Below, piece by piece: positions 23,997-31,767 of a stretch of DNA of 32,574 bases (positions are counted from its first letter, which is position 1; each line of letters starts with the position of its first letter). The DNA lies in the NCBI GenBank assembly GCA_014799955.1, contig JAAVHB010000104.1:1-32574 (forward strand). The letters are read 5' to 3'. Source of the stretch: Butyrivibrio sp. (GTDB lineage: Bacteria; Bacillota; Clostridia; Lachnospirales; Lachnospiraceae). A program made the position numbers and the translations under genes. The notes under the pieces were generated by a model that was not told the DNA's origin, made no database searches, and saw nothing but the letters and a program-made list of their open reading frames with translations.

Positions 23997-24008
23997 TGAT
24001 TCTGTCAA

Positions 24009-25391
24009 TTATTTATTGCTCAGATATTCGTCTATTCCCTTTGCGGCAGCTTTGCCCGCGCCCATCGCGAGAATAACCGTTGCCGCTCCGGTAACGGCGT
24101 CGCCTCCGGCAAACACACCGATTTTGGAGGTCTGTCCATTCTCCTCGTCGGCTATGATGCACTTGTGCTTATTGATATCCAAGCCCTCTGTGGTCGAGGA
24201 AATAAGCGGGTTGGGTGAGGTTCCCAATGACATTATAACGGTGTCAAGCTCAAGCTCAAACTCCGAGCCGGGAATCTCTACCGGTCTTCTTCTTCCCGAA
24301 GCGTCCGGCTCACCAAGCTCCATTCTTATGCATCTCATGCCCTTTACCCATCCGTTCTCGTCAACGAGAATTTCGGTTGGATTGGTGAGAAGGTCAAATA
24401 TAATGCCCTCCTCCTTTGCGTGATGCACTTCCTCAACTCTGGCGGGAAGCTCCTCCTCGCTTCTTCTGTATACGATATGTACCTCCGCGCCGAGCCTCAG
24501 CGCCGTTCTTGCCGCGTCCATGGCAACGTTTCCGCCGCCTACGACCGCAACCTTGGTTCCCGCGGCGATAGGAGTAGCGTATCCGTCCTCAAAAGCCTTC
24601 ATAAGATTGTTTCTTGTAAGGTATTCGTTCGCCGAAAATACGCCGTTTGCGTTTTCTCCGGGAATACCCATAAATCTCGGAAGTCCCGCGCCCGAACCGA
24701 TAAATACTGCCTCGTAGCCCTCGGCAATCAAATCGTCGATTCTTACAGCCTTTCCGACAACGACATTCGTTTCAATCTTTACGCCGAGCTTCTTTACGTT
24801 GTCAACCTCAGCCTGAACGACCTTTTCCTTGGGAAGACGGAATTCGGGAATTCCGTACACAAGCACGCCGCCCGCTTTGTGAAGCGCCTCGAAAATCGTT
24901 ACGTCATATCCCATTTTCGCGAGGTCTCCGGCACAGGTAAGTCCCGAAGGACCGGAGCCGATAACTGCAACCTTCCTGTTCTTTTTCTCCTTGGCGGGCT
25001 CCGGTGAAATTCCGTTCTCTCTCGCCCAGTCCGCAACAAATCTCTCAAGCTTGCCGATGGATACCGGTTCTCCTTTGATTCCTCTGATGCACTTTCCCTC
25101 GCACTGTGATTCCTGAGGACAAACGCGTCCGCACACGGCGGGCAGCGCCGAGGATTTGCTTATAATCCTGTATGCCTCAGCGAAATTTCCCTGCTTAACT
25201 TCATTGATAAAAGCCGGAATGTCAATGGCAACCGGACAGCCCTTCATACACTGAGCGTTCTTGCAGTTAAGGCATCTCGATGCCTCAGCCATAGCCTCTT
25301 CCTCGTTGTATCCGAGACAGACCTCTTCAAAATTCCTTGCCCTTACCTTGGCATCCTGTTCTCTTACAGGCACTCTCTTCATAACATCCAT
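24009..25391 (-). CDS. nfnB: NADP-dependent electron-bifurcating transhydrogenase, large subunit (NfnB-like)
   Basis: Large flavoprotein subunit of the NADH-dependent reduced ferredoxin:NADP oxidoreductase (NfnAB); close relatives are annotated as glutamate synthase small subunit. Residues 1-120 hold two cysteine clusters for [4Fe-4S] centres: CLNCKNAQCMKGCP and VCGRVCPQESQCEGKC. The FAD site is VIGSGPSGLTCAGDLAKMGY and the NADPH site VAVVGGGNVAMDAARTALRL. 460 residues is the expected size. No glutamate synthase large subunit is adjacent; instead the small Nfn subunit immediately precedes it with a TAATG overlap, which decides the call. An in-frame ATG three codons later is an alternative start. 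It supplies NADPH from NADH and ferredoxin, or the reverse, in anaerobes. Confidence 0.9.
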   Translation of the reverse strand: MDVMKRVPVREQDAKVRARNFEEVCLGYNEEEAMAEASRCLNCKNAQCMKGCPVAIDIPAFINEVKQGNFAEAYRIISKSSALPAVCGRVCPQESQCEGKCIRGIKGEPVSIGKLERFVADWARENGISPEPAKEKKNRKVAVIGSGPSGLTCAGDLAKMGYDVTIFEALHKAGGVLVYGIPEFRLPKEKVVQAEVDNVKKLGVKIETNVVVGKAVRIDDLIAEGYEAVFIGSGAGLPRFMGIPGENANGVFSANEYLTRNNLMKAFEDGYATPIAAGTKVAVVGGGNVAMDAARTALRLGAEVHIVYRRSEEELPARVEEVHHAKEEGIIFDLLTNPTEILVDENGWVKGMRCIRMELGEPDASGRRRPVEIPGSEFELELDTVIMSLGTSPNPLISSTTEGLDINKHKCIIADEENGQTSKIGVFAGGDAVTGAATVILAMGAGKAAAKGIDEYLSNK

Positions 25392-26281
25392 TATTTGTCA
25401 CCTCCGCAGCCACAGCCGCCGTTTTTGTGTGTATCTCCCTCGGTTCTGCGAAGCATTGCGCGTCCCTCCTGGGTTTTGTACATCTGCTGTCTTTTCATCG
25501 CCTGGTCAAAATCAACAAGATGTCCGTCAAACTCGGGGCCGTCAACGCACGCAAACTTGACTTCGTCGCCTACCTGAACACGGCACGCTCCGCACATTCC
25601 GGTTCCGTCAACCATTATGGGATTGACGCTGACTATCGTATGTATACCGAGCTCTTTGGTGAGCAGGCACACGAATTTCATCATTATCATAGGGCCTATG
25701 GTTACACAGTGGTCGTATACCTTACCCTCTTCGTTTACAAGGTACTTTATCGTATCCGTAACCATTCCCTTACGTCCGTAGCTGCCGTCGTCGGTGGTTA
25801 CATAGAGATTGGCGCATACCGCCTTCATCTCATCCTCATATATTACAAGATCCTTTGTTTTGGCGCCGATGATTACGTCAACGTCAACGCCGTGCTCATG
25901 AAGCCATTTGACCTGAGGATATACGGGAGCGGTTCCCAGACCTCCTGCCACAAAAAGAATCTTCTTTTTCTTAACTTCTTCTATATCGTCGGTCACCAAA
26001 TCCGAGGGGCAGCCAAGCGGCCCTACGAAATCCTCAAGATAATCTCCGCTCTTAAGCTCTGACATCTCAGCCGTCGATGCCCCGATTATCTGAACGACAA
26101 CGGTAACCGTACCCTTCTCTCTGTCATAATCTGCGATTGTAAGCGGAATACGCTCGCCCTTCTCATCGGTTTTTGCGATTATAAACTGTCCCGGCTCGCA
26201 CGATTTGGCAACTCGGGGAGCATCAACTTCCATAAGGAAGATGTTTGACGCCAGTTCTTCTGCCCTTAGTATTTTATACAT
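25391..26281 (-). CDS. nfnA: NADH-dependent ferredoxin:NADP oxidoreductase, small subunit (NfnA-like)
   Basis: FAD- and [2Fe-2S]-binding subunit, related to dihydroorotate dehydrogenase electron-transfer subunit PyrK. Residues 1-100 are the FAD-binding barrel (SCEPGQFIIAKTDEKGERIP), 110-225 the NAD-binding domain (ILFVAGGLGTAPVYPQVKWL), and near 225-245 the cluster Cys residues appear in GTGMCGACRVQVGDEVKFAC. DGPEFDGHLVDFD follows as in family members. The last 10 residues add a Gly/Cys tail, NGGCGCGGDK. The ribosome binding site AGGAGG is perfectly placed and a promoter lies upstream. It is the first gene of a six-gene unit. Confidence 0.9.
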   Translation of the reverse strand: MYKILRAEELASNIFLMEVDAPRVAKSCEPGQFIIAKTDEKGERIPLTIADYDREKGTVTVVVQIIGASTAEMSELKSGDYLEDFVGPLGCPSDLVTDDIEEVKKKKILFVAGGLGTAPVYPQVKWLHEHGVDVDVIIGAKTKDLVIYEDEMKAVCANLYVTTDDGSYGRKGMVTDTIKYLVNEEGKVYDHCVTIGPMIMMKFVCLLTKELGIHTIVSVNPIMVDGTGMCGACRVQVGDEVKFACVDGPEFDGHLVDFDQAMKRQQMYKTQEGRAMLRRTEGDTHKNGGCGCGGDK

Positions 26282-26309
26282 AAAGCACCTCCTATATTTG
26301 TCTTACTTC

Positions 26310-26338
26310 ATTTTATACAAATTACGGCTTTTATGCAA
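26310..26338 (-). promoter_or_regulatory. Vegetative promoter of the nfnA-led operon
   Basis: Minus-strand -35 TTGCAT (26333-26338), 17-base spacer, -10 TAAAAT (26310-26315; TATAAA overlaps at 15-base spacing), with AGGAGG and the nfnA ATG about 15-30 bases further on. Confidence 0.6.
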
Positions 26339-26433
26339 TATGGAATTAACGGAATATTCTAAAAATTATTGATTTTTAAGCGCCAATTCATGCCATCGGA
26401 ATTTTGTGCGAGGGCAGGCAGCATTTTTGCATA

Positions 26434-26461
26434 AAAAATCGGCGCGGTACTGTTCCGCGCC
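26434..26461 (-). terminator. Terminator of the Nudix/pyrophosphatase-like gene
   Basis: Perfect 7-bp G/C stem GGCGCGG / CCGCGCC (26441-26447 with 26455-26461), 7-base loop, followed on the minus strand by GATTTTTTAT, 33 bases after the stop codon. It separates this gene from the nfn operon. Confidence 0.85.
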
Positions 26462-26493
26462 GTCATGTCTTCGATTTCAGCAAATTTACTGCT

Positions 26494-27351
26494 CTATCTG
26501 TATAATTTTCCGTAAAAAAACTGCTCCTGGAAAGAAATCTCCCCTAAAATACGGTCATCGCTAACATCATCGCCGTTCACTGACACAATCCATTTGTCCT
26601 CGTTATCGTCGAAACGGTGCCACACCGCTATTACTCTTCCCTCAAAGCTTCTAAGCGGCGCGTCCGTTCCGAATAAATATGCATCCTGTTCCTCCCCGTC
26701 GCCGGCAAACACACCGTTCACATAACCGTAATTTATCGGATATATCATTTCGGGATCTTGCGGGTGCGCCGTCCCAAGCGGCCTATCCACCGTTCCTTTT
26801 ACGGTTCTTCCGATAACATGGCTGTAATCCGGCTCATCTTCGGTCATGGCACAGAAAAAATAATCCAAAGTACCAACCAGTTTTTTATCGGAATACAGCT
26901 TACCGATTTCCGATGCCGTCATCCATTTACAGTCAGAAACCTCGTCCGTCGTCGCCTCGTCAAGGCGAAACTCCCCGTCATATGTAAAAAGCCACACGTC
27001 CATAATATCGTTGTAAGCCTTGCATTCGTATTTCACCCCGCTGCCGCGTATTTTGGAAAAGAGAAGTCTGCCGGCACTTTGTTCCAAATCAATACCGATT
27101 TCTTCTTTTACCTCCCTGAGCGCTCCATCTATGCTGCTCTCACCTTTCAGCACGGAGCCTCCCACGCATTCCCACAGAAGCGGAAAGGTCGGTCTGCTCG
27201 CTGAACGCTGCGACATAAGATACTCACCCTTGCCGTTCCGTATCCACACATGCACAACCAGATGATATAAACCCTCCGGAATCGTCCCGCCTCTTACGCA
27301 TTCCTTTCCGGTGTTTTCTCTGTATTTTGTGTATAAATCCCATTTTTCCAT
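26494..27351 (-). CDS. Nudix hydrolase fused to a pyrophosphatase-like domain
   Basis: Residues 1-170 are an IDI-like Nudix domain: MEKWDLYTKYRENTGKECVR, then a complete Nudix box at about 62-84 (G-x5-E-x7-REVKEEIGI), so a nucleoside or other diphosphate hydrolase. Residues about 185-285 form a separate domain with TVKGTVDRPLGTAHPQDPEM, YPINYGYVNGVFAGDGEEQD and FEGRVIAVWHR. The YPxNYGY and GDGEEQDAY blocks resemble family I inorganic pyrophosphatase motifs and a small family of Firmicutes PPase-like proteins that occurs on its own. Substrate is not evident from the sequence. The start has a CAGGATT ribosome binding site; it follows the terminator of the upstream gene, and I see no clear promoter in the 72-base gap. 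Confidence 0.88.
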   Translation of the reverse strand: MEKWDLYTKYRENTGKECVRGGTIPEGLYHLVVHVWIRNGKGEYLMSQRSASRPTFPLLWECVGGSVLKGESSIDGALREVKEEIGIDLEQSAGRLLFSKIRGSGVKYECKAYNDIMDVWLFTYDGEFRLDEATTDEVSDCKWMTASEIGKLYSDKKLVGTLDYFFCAMTEDEPDYSHVIGRTVKGTVDRPLGTAHPQDPEMIYPINYGYVNGVFAGDGEEQDAYLFGTDAPLRSFEGRVIAVWHRFDDNEDKWIVSVNGDDVSDDRILGEISFQEQFFYGKLYR

Positions 27352-27361
27352 AATCCTGTTA

Positions 27362-27409
27362 CCAAAATTTCCCTTGCCTTACGCCGCTTATCGGCAAAAG
27401 CAAGGGAAA
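27362..27409 (-). terminator. Terminator of the TPR/chitobiase-domain gene
   Basis: 10-bp perfect stem TTTCCCTTGC / GCAAGGGAAA (27368-27377 with 27400-27409) with an inner GCCG/CGGC pairing, followed on the minus strand by TTTTGG. It starts 15 bases after the stop codon. Confidence 0.7.
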
Positions 27410-27423
27410 CACGACTCCTAAAA

Positions 27424-29034
27424 TTATTTTACCGCCGAAAGCTTATAGTTATCGTTACTTCCGGTTATTTTGTACACGTCGCCCGTATCGGCATCCGCAC
27501 CGTACCAGTAGTCCTGCGTTTCTCCGGCAATTCCGAAATAGAACATATAAACGGATTTGCCGTCAATCAGCTTCTGGGAGTAATAATCAAGCGTACACTT
27601 CTTCTTTGCCTGTGTTTCGGCAACGGTAGGAGCAGGCTTTTCGGTAGGCTTCTCATTGCCGCTTCCATCCTTGGTCTGATTCTCCGTATCCTCATCCTGT
27701 GCCGCCGTTTCATTGTCGGCAACTTCCTCGTCGCCATTTGCCCGCACGGTACGGACATCCGTTTCGGATTCTATAAGATAATGGTCCTTATCAACTATTT
27801 TCTTGTTTTCCAGCGCGTCCCATACGAATTTCTCAGCCTCTTTTTCCGTGTACTTTGAAATATACTGGACTGTATAGGTTCTGGATGCCGTGCTGGTCAT
27901 TCCATGCTCGTCAACCACGAGCACCGTGAGGATTGTAGTTCCCGCCGGAAGCTCGATAGGAGTTTTGCTGTATTCCGTACTGTACTCGGTGGGTATATTG
28001 CCGTCCATTGTGTAATATACCTTGCAGCCCTGCCTTACATTGCTTATGGTGACAACCACCTTGCTCGACTGTGAAAACGTGGTTTCCTGCGGTGAAATCT
28101 TCGGCACCGGAGGACCGTCATACGAAACGATATACTCCTCACTGATAACGTCGCTCTCAAAGCCGTACTCGTTCACCGAATAAAACTTAACCGTGGTAGT
28201 TCCCGCGCCCGCCTCGATTCTTTCGGAGAAAATTTTGGCGGTAGATGAGGTCTTGGGGTCGGTTCCGTCCGTTGTATAATATATCTTACAGCCCTCCGCA
28301 ACCGTCAGAAAAATCTTCTGGTCGTCAGAAAAGCTTCCTCCCTCCGGCGTAGCCGACGGAGCGGGCGAAATATACTTGTTAAACAGCGCCGCAAGCTCTG
28401 AGTTTCCCGCTGCCGACGCCTCCTCATAAAGCTTATTCAACGCTTCAAAATCTCCGCGTTCCCCGTAAATCTCCACAAGGTTGTAATACGCGTTCATATT
28501 GTCGGCATCCAGCTCAAGCACATTCTTAAGTATTGCCTCTGCCTTCACGTCATTTTTTACCGCTTTATAGCACTCGTACATATAAAGCATCATATTTATA
28601 TTGGTTTCGCTCGCCGTCTTGCCCTCGCTGTAGGTAAGCGCCTTCTCAAAATTGGTTATCGCCTCGTCATACTGCCTGTTATCATACGCCTCGTAGCCCA
28701 GCTTATTGTAATAGCCGTAATTATCCCTGCTCTTATTAAGCGCTGCCGTAACGGCATAATATGAAATAACGCCTATGGCTGCCACAGCCACAAGCACCGA
28801 CGCCACAATTATAATTACTCTCTTGGCTCCGCCGCCTTCCTTTTGCGGCTCCTCGTTCTCCTCCGGCTTGTCCCCGCCGTCATCATACTCCTCTTCGGTT
28901 ATAATGCTCTTTATTCCGGCTCCGCCTTCGCGCTTTGTCTTGTCCACATATGCGCGGGCTCCCGCGGTCTCCTCATCAACAATGCTGGCAATTGATTTTG
29001 CAAGCTCTTCTTCCAAATCAAAGTCGTCGCTCAT
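27424..29034 (-). CDS. Membrane-anchored TPR protein with two chitobiase C-terminal-like domains
   Basis: 536 residues, architecture visible although the function is not. A cytoplasmic acidic N-terminus (MSDDFDLEEELAKSIASIVD), a single membrane segment (VIIIVASVLVAVAAIGVISY, about 74-93), then extracytoplasmic TPR-like repeats at about 100-210 (YGYYNKLGYEAYDNRQYDEA, AYYNLVEIYGERGDFEALNK). Two immunoglobulin-like chitobiase/hexosaminidase C-terminal (CHB_HEX_C) domains follow, marked by GCKIYYTTDGTDPKTSST and GCKVYYTMDGNIPTEYST. A Thr/Glu-rich linker precedes a last domain with CTLDYYSQKLIDGKSVYMFY and DADTGDVYKI. The start ATG at 29032-29034 has AGGAGAAG before it. Its promoter and terminator are clear, so it is monocistronic. 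A cell-envelope scaffold role is inference. Confidence 0.85.
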   Translation of the reverse strand: MSDDFDLEEELAKSIASIVDEETAGARAYVDKTKREGGAGIKSIITEEEYDDGGDKPEENEEPQKEGGGAKRVIIIVASVLVAVAAIGVISYYAVTAALNKSRDNYGYYNKLGYEAYDNRQYDEAITNFEKALTYSEGKTASETNINMMLYMYECYKAVKNDVKAEAILKNVLELDADNMNAYYNLVEIYGERGDFEALNKLYEEASAAGNSELAALFNKYISPAPSATPEGGSFSDDQKIFLTVAEGCKIYYTTDGTDPKTSSTAKIFSERIEAGAGTTTVKFYSVNEYGFESDVISEEYIVSYDGPPVPKISPQETTFSQSSKVVVTISNVRQGCKVYYTMDGNIPTEYSTEYSKTPIELPAGTTILTVLVVDEHGMTSTASRTYTVQYISKYTEKEAEKFVWDALENKKIVDKDHYLIESETDVRTVRANGDEEVADNETAAQDEDTENQTKDGSGNEKPTEKPAPTVAETQAKKKCTLDYYSQKLIDGKSVYMFYFGIAGETQDYWYGADADTGDVYKITGSNDNYKLSAVK

Positions 29035-29090
29035 AAATCTTCTCCTCATCACTGCAAATCTATTACTGATGCTGATTTTATTCTCCGTTT

Positions 29091-29119
29091 ACTATAGCAT
29101 ATCACAATAATAAAATCAA
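29091..29119 (-). promoter_or_regulatory. Promoter of the TPR/chitobiase-domain gene
   Basis: Minus-strand -35 TTGATT (29114-29119), 17-base spacer, -10 TATAGT (29091-29096) preceded by TGC (extended -10), 57 bases before the start codon. Confidence 0.65.
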
Positions 29120-29171
29120 TAAACTAAAATCTTAAGTTTTTATTGCGAATATTTAAAAATTTTTAATCTTT

Positions 29172-29200
29172 CTTTCACATAGTTGTCACATTGATATAAT
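29172..29200 (+). promoter_or_regulatory. Extended -10 promoter of the candidate small RNA
   Basis: -10 TATAAT (29195-29200) preceded by TGA, giving TGnTATAAT, with a weak -35 CTTTCA (29172-29177) at 17-base spacing. A start site near 29207 is predicted. Confidence 0.55.
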
Positions 29201-29206
29201 AACATA

Positions 29207-29294
29207 TTAAGCGGATAGTAAGTTAAACTTTCTATCTCCCCCTCATATTTAAAAGCTTGAGCTCCCGAAACCGTTTTGGGAGCTCGCCTTTTTT
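29207..29294 (+). ncRNA. Candidate small RNA of about 90 nt with a C-rich seed
   Basis: Defined by the extended -10 promoter at 29195-29200 and the strong terminator ending about 29294. The interval has no start codon with a ribosome binding site. It contains an unpaired-looking CTCCCCCTC at 29236-29244, complementary in type to Shine-Dalgarno sequences, as in known Firmicutes C-rich regulatory RNAs such as RsaE. A further promoter follows before the next gene, so it is not simply that gene's leader. No similarity to a named RNA is claimed. Confidence 0.45.
29259..29294 (+). terminator. Strong intrinsic terminator upstream of the aldo/keto reductase gene
   Basis: 12-bp stem GAGCTCCCGAAA / TTTTGGGAGCTC (29259-29270 with 29274-29285, one G-T wobble) with a 3-base CCG loop, followed by GCC and TTTTTT. 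Confidence 0.9.
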
Positions 29295-29307
29295 ATCCGT
29301 GTCCGAC

Positions 29308-29336
29308 TTGCAATTTCCGTTATTTTTTGATATATA
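29308..29336 (+). promoter_or_regulatory. Promoter of the aldo/keto reductase gene
   Basis: -35 TTGCAA (29308-29313), 17-base spacer, -10 TATATA (29331-29336) preceded by TGA. An alternative TATAAT lies at 29339-29344 with no good -35. Confidence 0.5.
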
Positions 29337-29372
29337 AAATATAATAAAAGTAAGTAAGGGGAATGAAACGAA

Positions 29373-30398
29373 ATGAGAAAAATCACGCTTGGCAGTACGG
29401 GAATAACCACGGTTCAGAACGGCTTCGGCGCTCTGCCGCTTCAGAGAGACAATATGGAGCTGTCCGTCAGACTTCTGCAAAGGGCTTATGAGGGCGGAAT
29501 AACTTTTTTTGATACGGCAAGGGCATATTCCGACAGCGAGGAAAAAATCGGCGCCGCACTCTCCGACGTAAGGCAGAATATCTTTATTGCAACCAAAACA
29601 ATGGCGCGCACGCCCGACGAGATGAAGAGCCAGCTTGACACCTCCCTTCGGAAATTAAAGACCGATTACATCGACATATACCAGTTCCACTGCGCCTCCC
29701 AATGCTTTGCTCCCGGGGACGGCACCGGAATGTACGAGCTTATGGAGGATTTCAAGCGTCAGGGCGTTATACGCCATATCGGCATCACCGCCCATAAAAT
29801 CGGAATTGCCGAGGAATGTATCGAGTCCGGCTTGTACGAAACCCTGCAATTCCCATTCAGCTATCTTTCATCGGAAAGGGAGCTTTCCCTTGCGGACAAG
29901 TGCCGCGAACATAATATGGGCTTTATAGCGATGAAGGCACTTGCTGGCGGTATCATAACCGATTCCCGTCTGGCGTACGCTTTTATCGGGCAATATGACA
30001 ATGTTCTTCCCATATGGGGAATTCAAAGAGAAAACGAGCTTGACGATTGGCTTTCATATATGAACGACGCTCCCGTTATGACGGACGAAATCAGAAACGC
30101 AATCGACGCTGACAGACAGGGGCTCGGAGGAAATTTCTGCCGCGGCTGCGGCTACTGCATGCCCTGCCCCAAGGGAATACAGATAAACAACTGCGCGAGA
30201 ATGTCGCTTATGCTGCGCAGGGCTCCGTCCGAAGCGTGGCTTTCTCAGGAATGGCAGGATAATATGAAGCAGATAGAAAGCTGCGTAAACTGCGGTCAAT
30301 GTAAATCCAGATGCCCTTATGAGCTTGATACTCCCGCTCTTTTGAAAACAAATTATGAGGATTATGTTAAGGTGCTTTCGGGAGAGGTCAGGGTGTAA
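29373..30398 (+). CDS. Aldo/keto reductase with C-terminal ferredoxin-like Fe-S clusters
   Basis: NAD(P)H-dependent oxidoreductase of the AKR superfamily fused to a 4Fe-4S tail, a group common in Clostridia. The TIM-barrel part (1-255) shows the AKR residues: TTVQNGFGALPL start, FDTARAYSDSEEKIG with catalytic Asp and Tyr, ATKTM with Lys, and YIDIYQFHCAS with His. The C-terminal part has two Cys groups, CRGCGYCMPCPKGI and CVNCGQCKSRCPYEL, each with the CxxCxxC...CP ferredoxin pattern, suggesting electron transfer with ferredoxin. 341 residues; ribosome binding site AAGGGG. It lies alone between a terminator and a convergent gene. The substrate is not predictable. Confidence 0.92.
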   Translation: MRKITLGSTGITTVQNGFGALPLQRDNMELSVRLLQRAYEGGITFFDTARAYSDSEEKIGAALSDVRQNIFIATKTMARTPDEMKSQLDTSLRKLKTDYIDIYQFHCASQCFAPGDGTGMYELMEDFKRQGVIRHIGITAHKIGIAEECIESGLYETLQFPFSYLSSERELSLADKCREHNMGFIAMKALAGGIITDSRLAYAFIGQYDNVLPIWGIQRENELDDWLSYMNDAPVMTDEIRNAIDADRQGLGGNFCRGCGYCMPCPKGIQINNCARMSLMLRRAPSEAWLSQEWQDNMKQIESCVNCGQCKSRCPYELDTPALLKTNYEDYVKVLSGEVRV

Positions 30399-30423
30399 TC
30401 ATGGTATAAATAACCGCCTTAGA

Positions 30424-31767
30424 CTATTTTACCGCGACAATCACCGAAAACTTATGATAGGAATAAACGCACTTGACTGTCTTAAACTTACATTCGCGCA
30501 GCATTCCGGTTTCTGCTTCAACCGAACATTCTTTGTCCAGTTTCCTGCGTTCTTTCCATAAAGCTATATCGCTGTCCGTCAAGCCGCTGTCCGTCAACTG
30601 GCTCTCCCAATAGGAATCATACCAATCATTCATTTCCGGACATCCGGCACAAAACTGGTCGTAATTTACAAACAAACCTCCCGTCGGAAGTTTACCGTAA
30701 ACTCGGGCAAACAGCTTTGCTTTTTCATCATCATCTAAATGATGAATCGATAAGGCAGAAACTATCACATCAAAATCTCCGGCGGGAAGCTCCTTGGAAT
30801 AATCCAGAACCTGACAGTGTACATTGTCTATGCCTTTAAATCTTTTTCCGGCAATATTCAGCATCTCATCCGCTATATCAACAAGTACGAATTCGGAAGA
30901 CGGAAACTGCTGATACCAAAAATAAGACAAAAGCCCCGTGCCCGCGCCCAAATCCAGAATACGTCCGGGCTCTGCAATATTTGAGGCAATAAGCCTTGTT
31001 GTATTTTCGTAGTAATCATTAAAGCAGGGGATGAATTTTTTCCGGTTAACGTCATATTCCTCGGCTATAAGATTGAATTGTGCTTTTATATCCATTTTGA
31101 CTTCCTTTTCATTGCCGCGCTTTCGGAATTCTTTGACCGCCTCTTCCTCAAATTCAGGATATAAATATTTTCCGGACTGCTCCAACCCCATATAAACCCT
31201 TTTAAAAATATCGGCTCCGAACTTTTCTATAAAATACCAGACATAGACCCCGGCATAATCGTAGCCTCCATTATCCGCGAAATCTTCTTCTCCAATCAAG
31301 CTGTTCAGCTTTGGAAAATCAGTTTCACTGATATACTCCGGCTCTGTCTGCCCGGCATAAAGAAGCGCAATCCCCTCTGCAATCCACAATTCAACCTCGT
31401 CTGCATCGGCAAGTGAATCCATTGCAATATGAACAATCTCGTGTACAATTACCTTCATCATCTCTTCGCTGCTTCTGTCACGAACCGCTCTTGGGGATAA
31501 AATACACAACCGCTTCCTTTTGTAATCCGCATTCCCAACCATCCAATCCTGATAGTTCTCTTTTGATTTCCCGGTATATTCAATAAAACTGTCAACATCA
31601 GGACACAGAAAAAAATCGAACTTTCCGGCATCCTGTGTTATCAAAAAATCATGCCGTACCTTCGTATAGGTAGTTTTAATCCTTTCTTTTACTGTCTCTA
31701 ACATTTCCGCGTCTGCTTCATCATAAAAAATGCGGAAATTCGCCGTCTCCGATGTGTTTAACTTCAT
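30424..31767 (-). CDS. Gluzincin-type peptidase domain fused to a class I SAM methyltransferase
   Basis: 447 residues with two unrelated domains. Residues 1-224 are a MA-type zinc peptidase (Peptidase_MA_2-like): KVIVHEIVHIAMDSLADADE contains HEIVH, and WIAEGIALLYAGQ supplies the third zinc ligand Glu. There is no signal peptide, so it would act in the cytoplasm. Residues 225-447 are a class I methyltransferase: the SAM motif RILDLGAGTGLLSYFWYQQF, VLVDIADEML and FDVIVSALSIHHLDD are intact. Met225 (ATG 31093-31095) starts the methyltransferase part in frame and is preceded by AAAAGGAAG, a plausible internal ribosome binding site. So a short methyltransferase of 223 residues may also be made. 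The gene's ATG overlaps the rlmD stop (ATGA). Substrates of both domains are unknown. Confidence 0.85.
   Translation of the reverse strand: MKLNTSETANFRIFYDEADAEMLETVKERIKTTYTKVRHDFLITQDAGKFDFFLCPDVDSFIEYTGKSKENYQDWMVGNADYKRKRLCILSPRAVRDRSSEEMMKVIVHEIVHIAMDSLADADEVELWIAEGIALLYAGQTEPEYISETDFPKLNSLIGEEDFADNGGYDYAGVYVWYFIEKFGADIFKRVYMGLEQSGKYLYPEFEEEAVKEFRKRGNEKEVKMDIKAQFNLIAEEYDVNRKKFIPCFNDYYENTTRLIASNIAEPGRILDLGAGTGLLSYFWYQQFPSSEFVLVDIADEMLNIAGKRFKGIDNVHCQVLDYSKELPAGDFDVIVSALSIHHLDDDEKAKLFARVYGKLPTGGLFVNYDQFCAGCPEMNDWYDSYWESQLTDSGLTDSDIALWKERRKLDKECSVEAETGMLRECKFKTVKCVYSYHKFSVIVAVK

Noticed and set aside
24009-26281. Glutamate synthase small subunit plus dihydroorotate dehydrogenase electron subunit
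   Set aside because: No glutamate synthase large subunit or pyrD is adjacent; the fused-frame pair with this order and cofactor set is typical of NfnAB.
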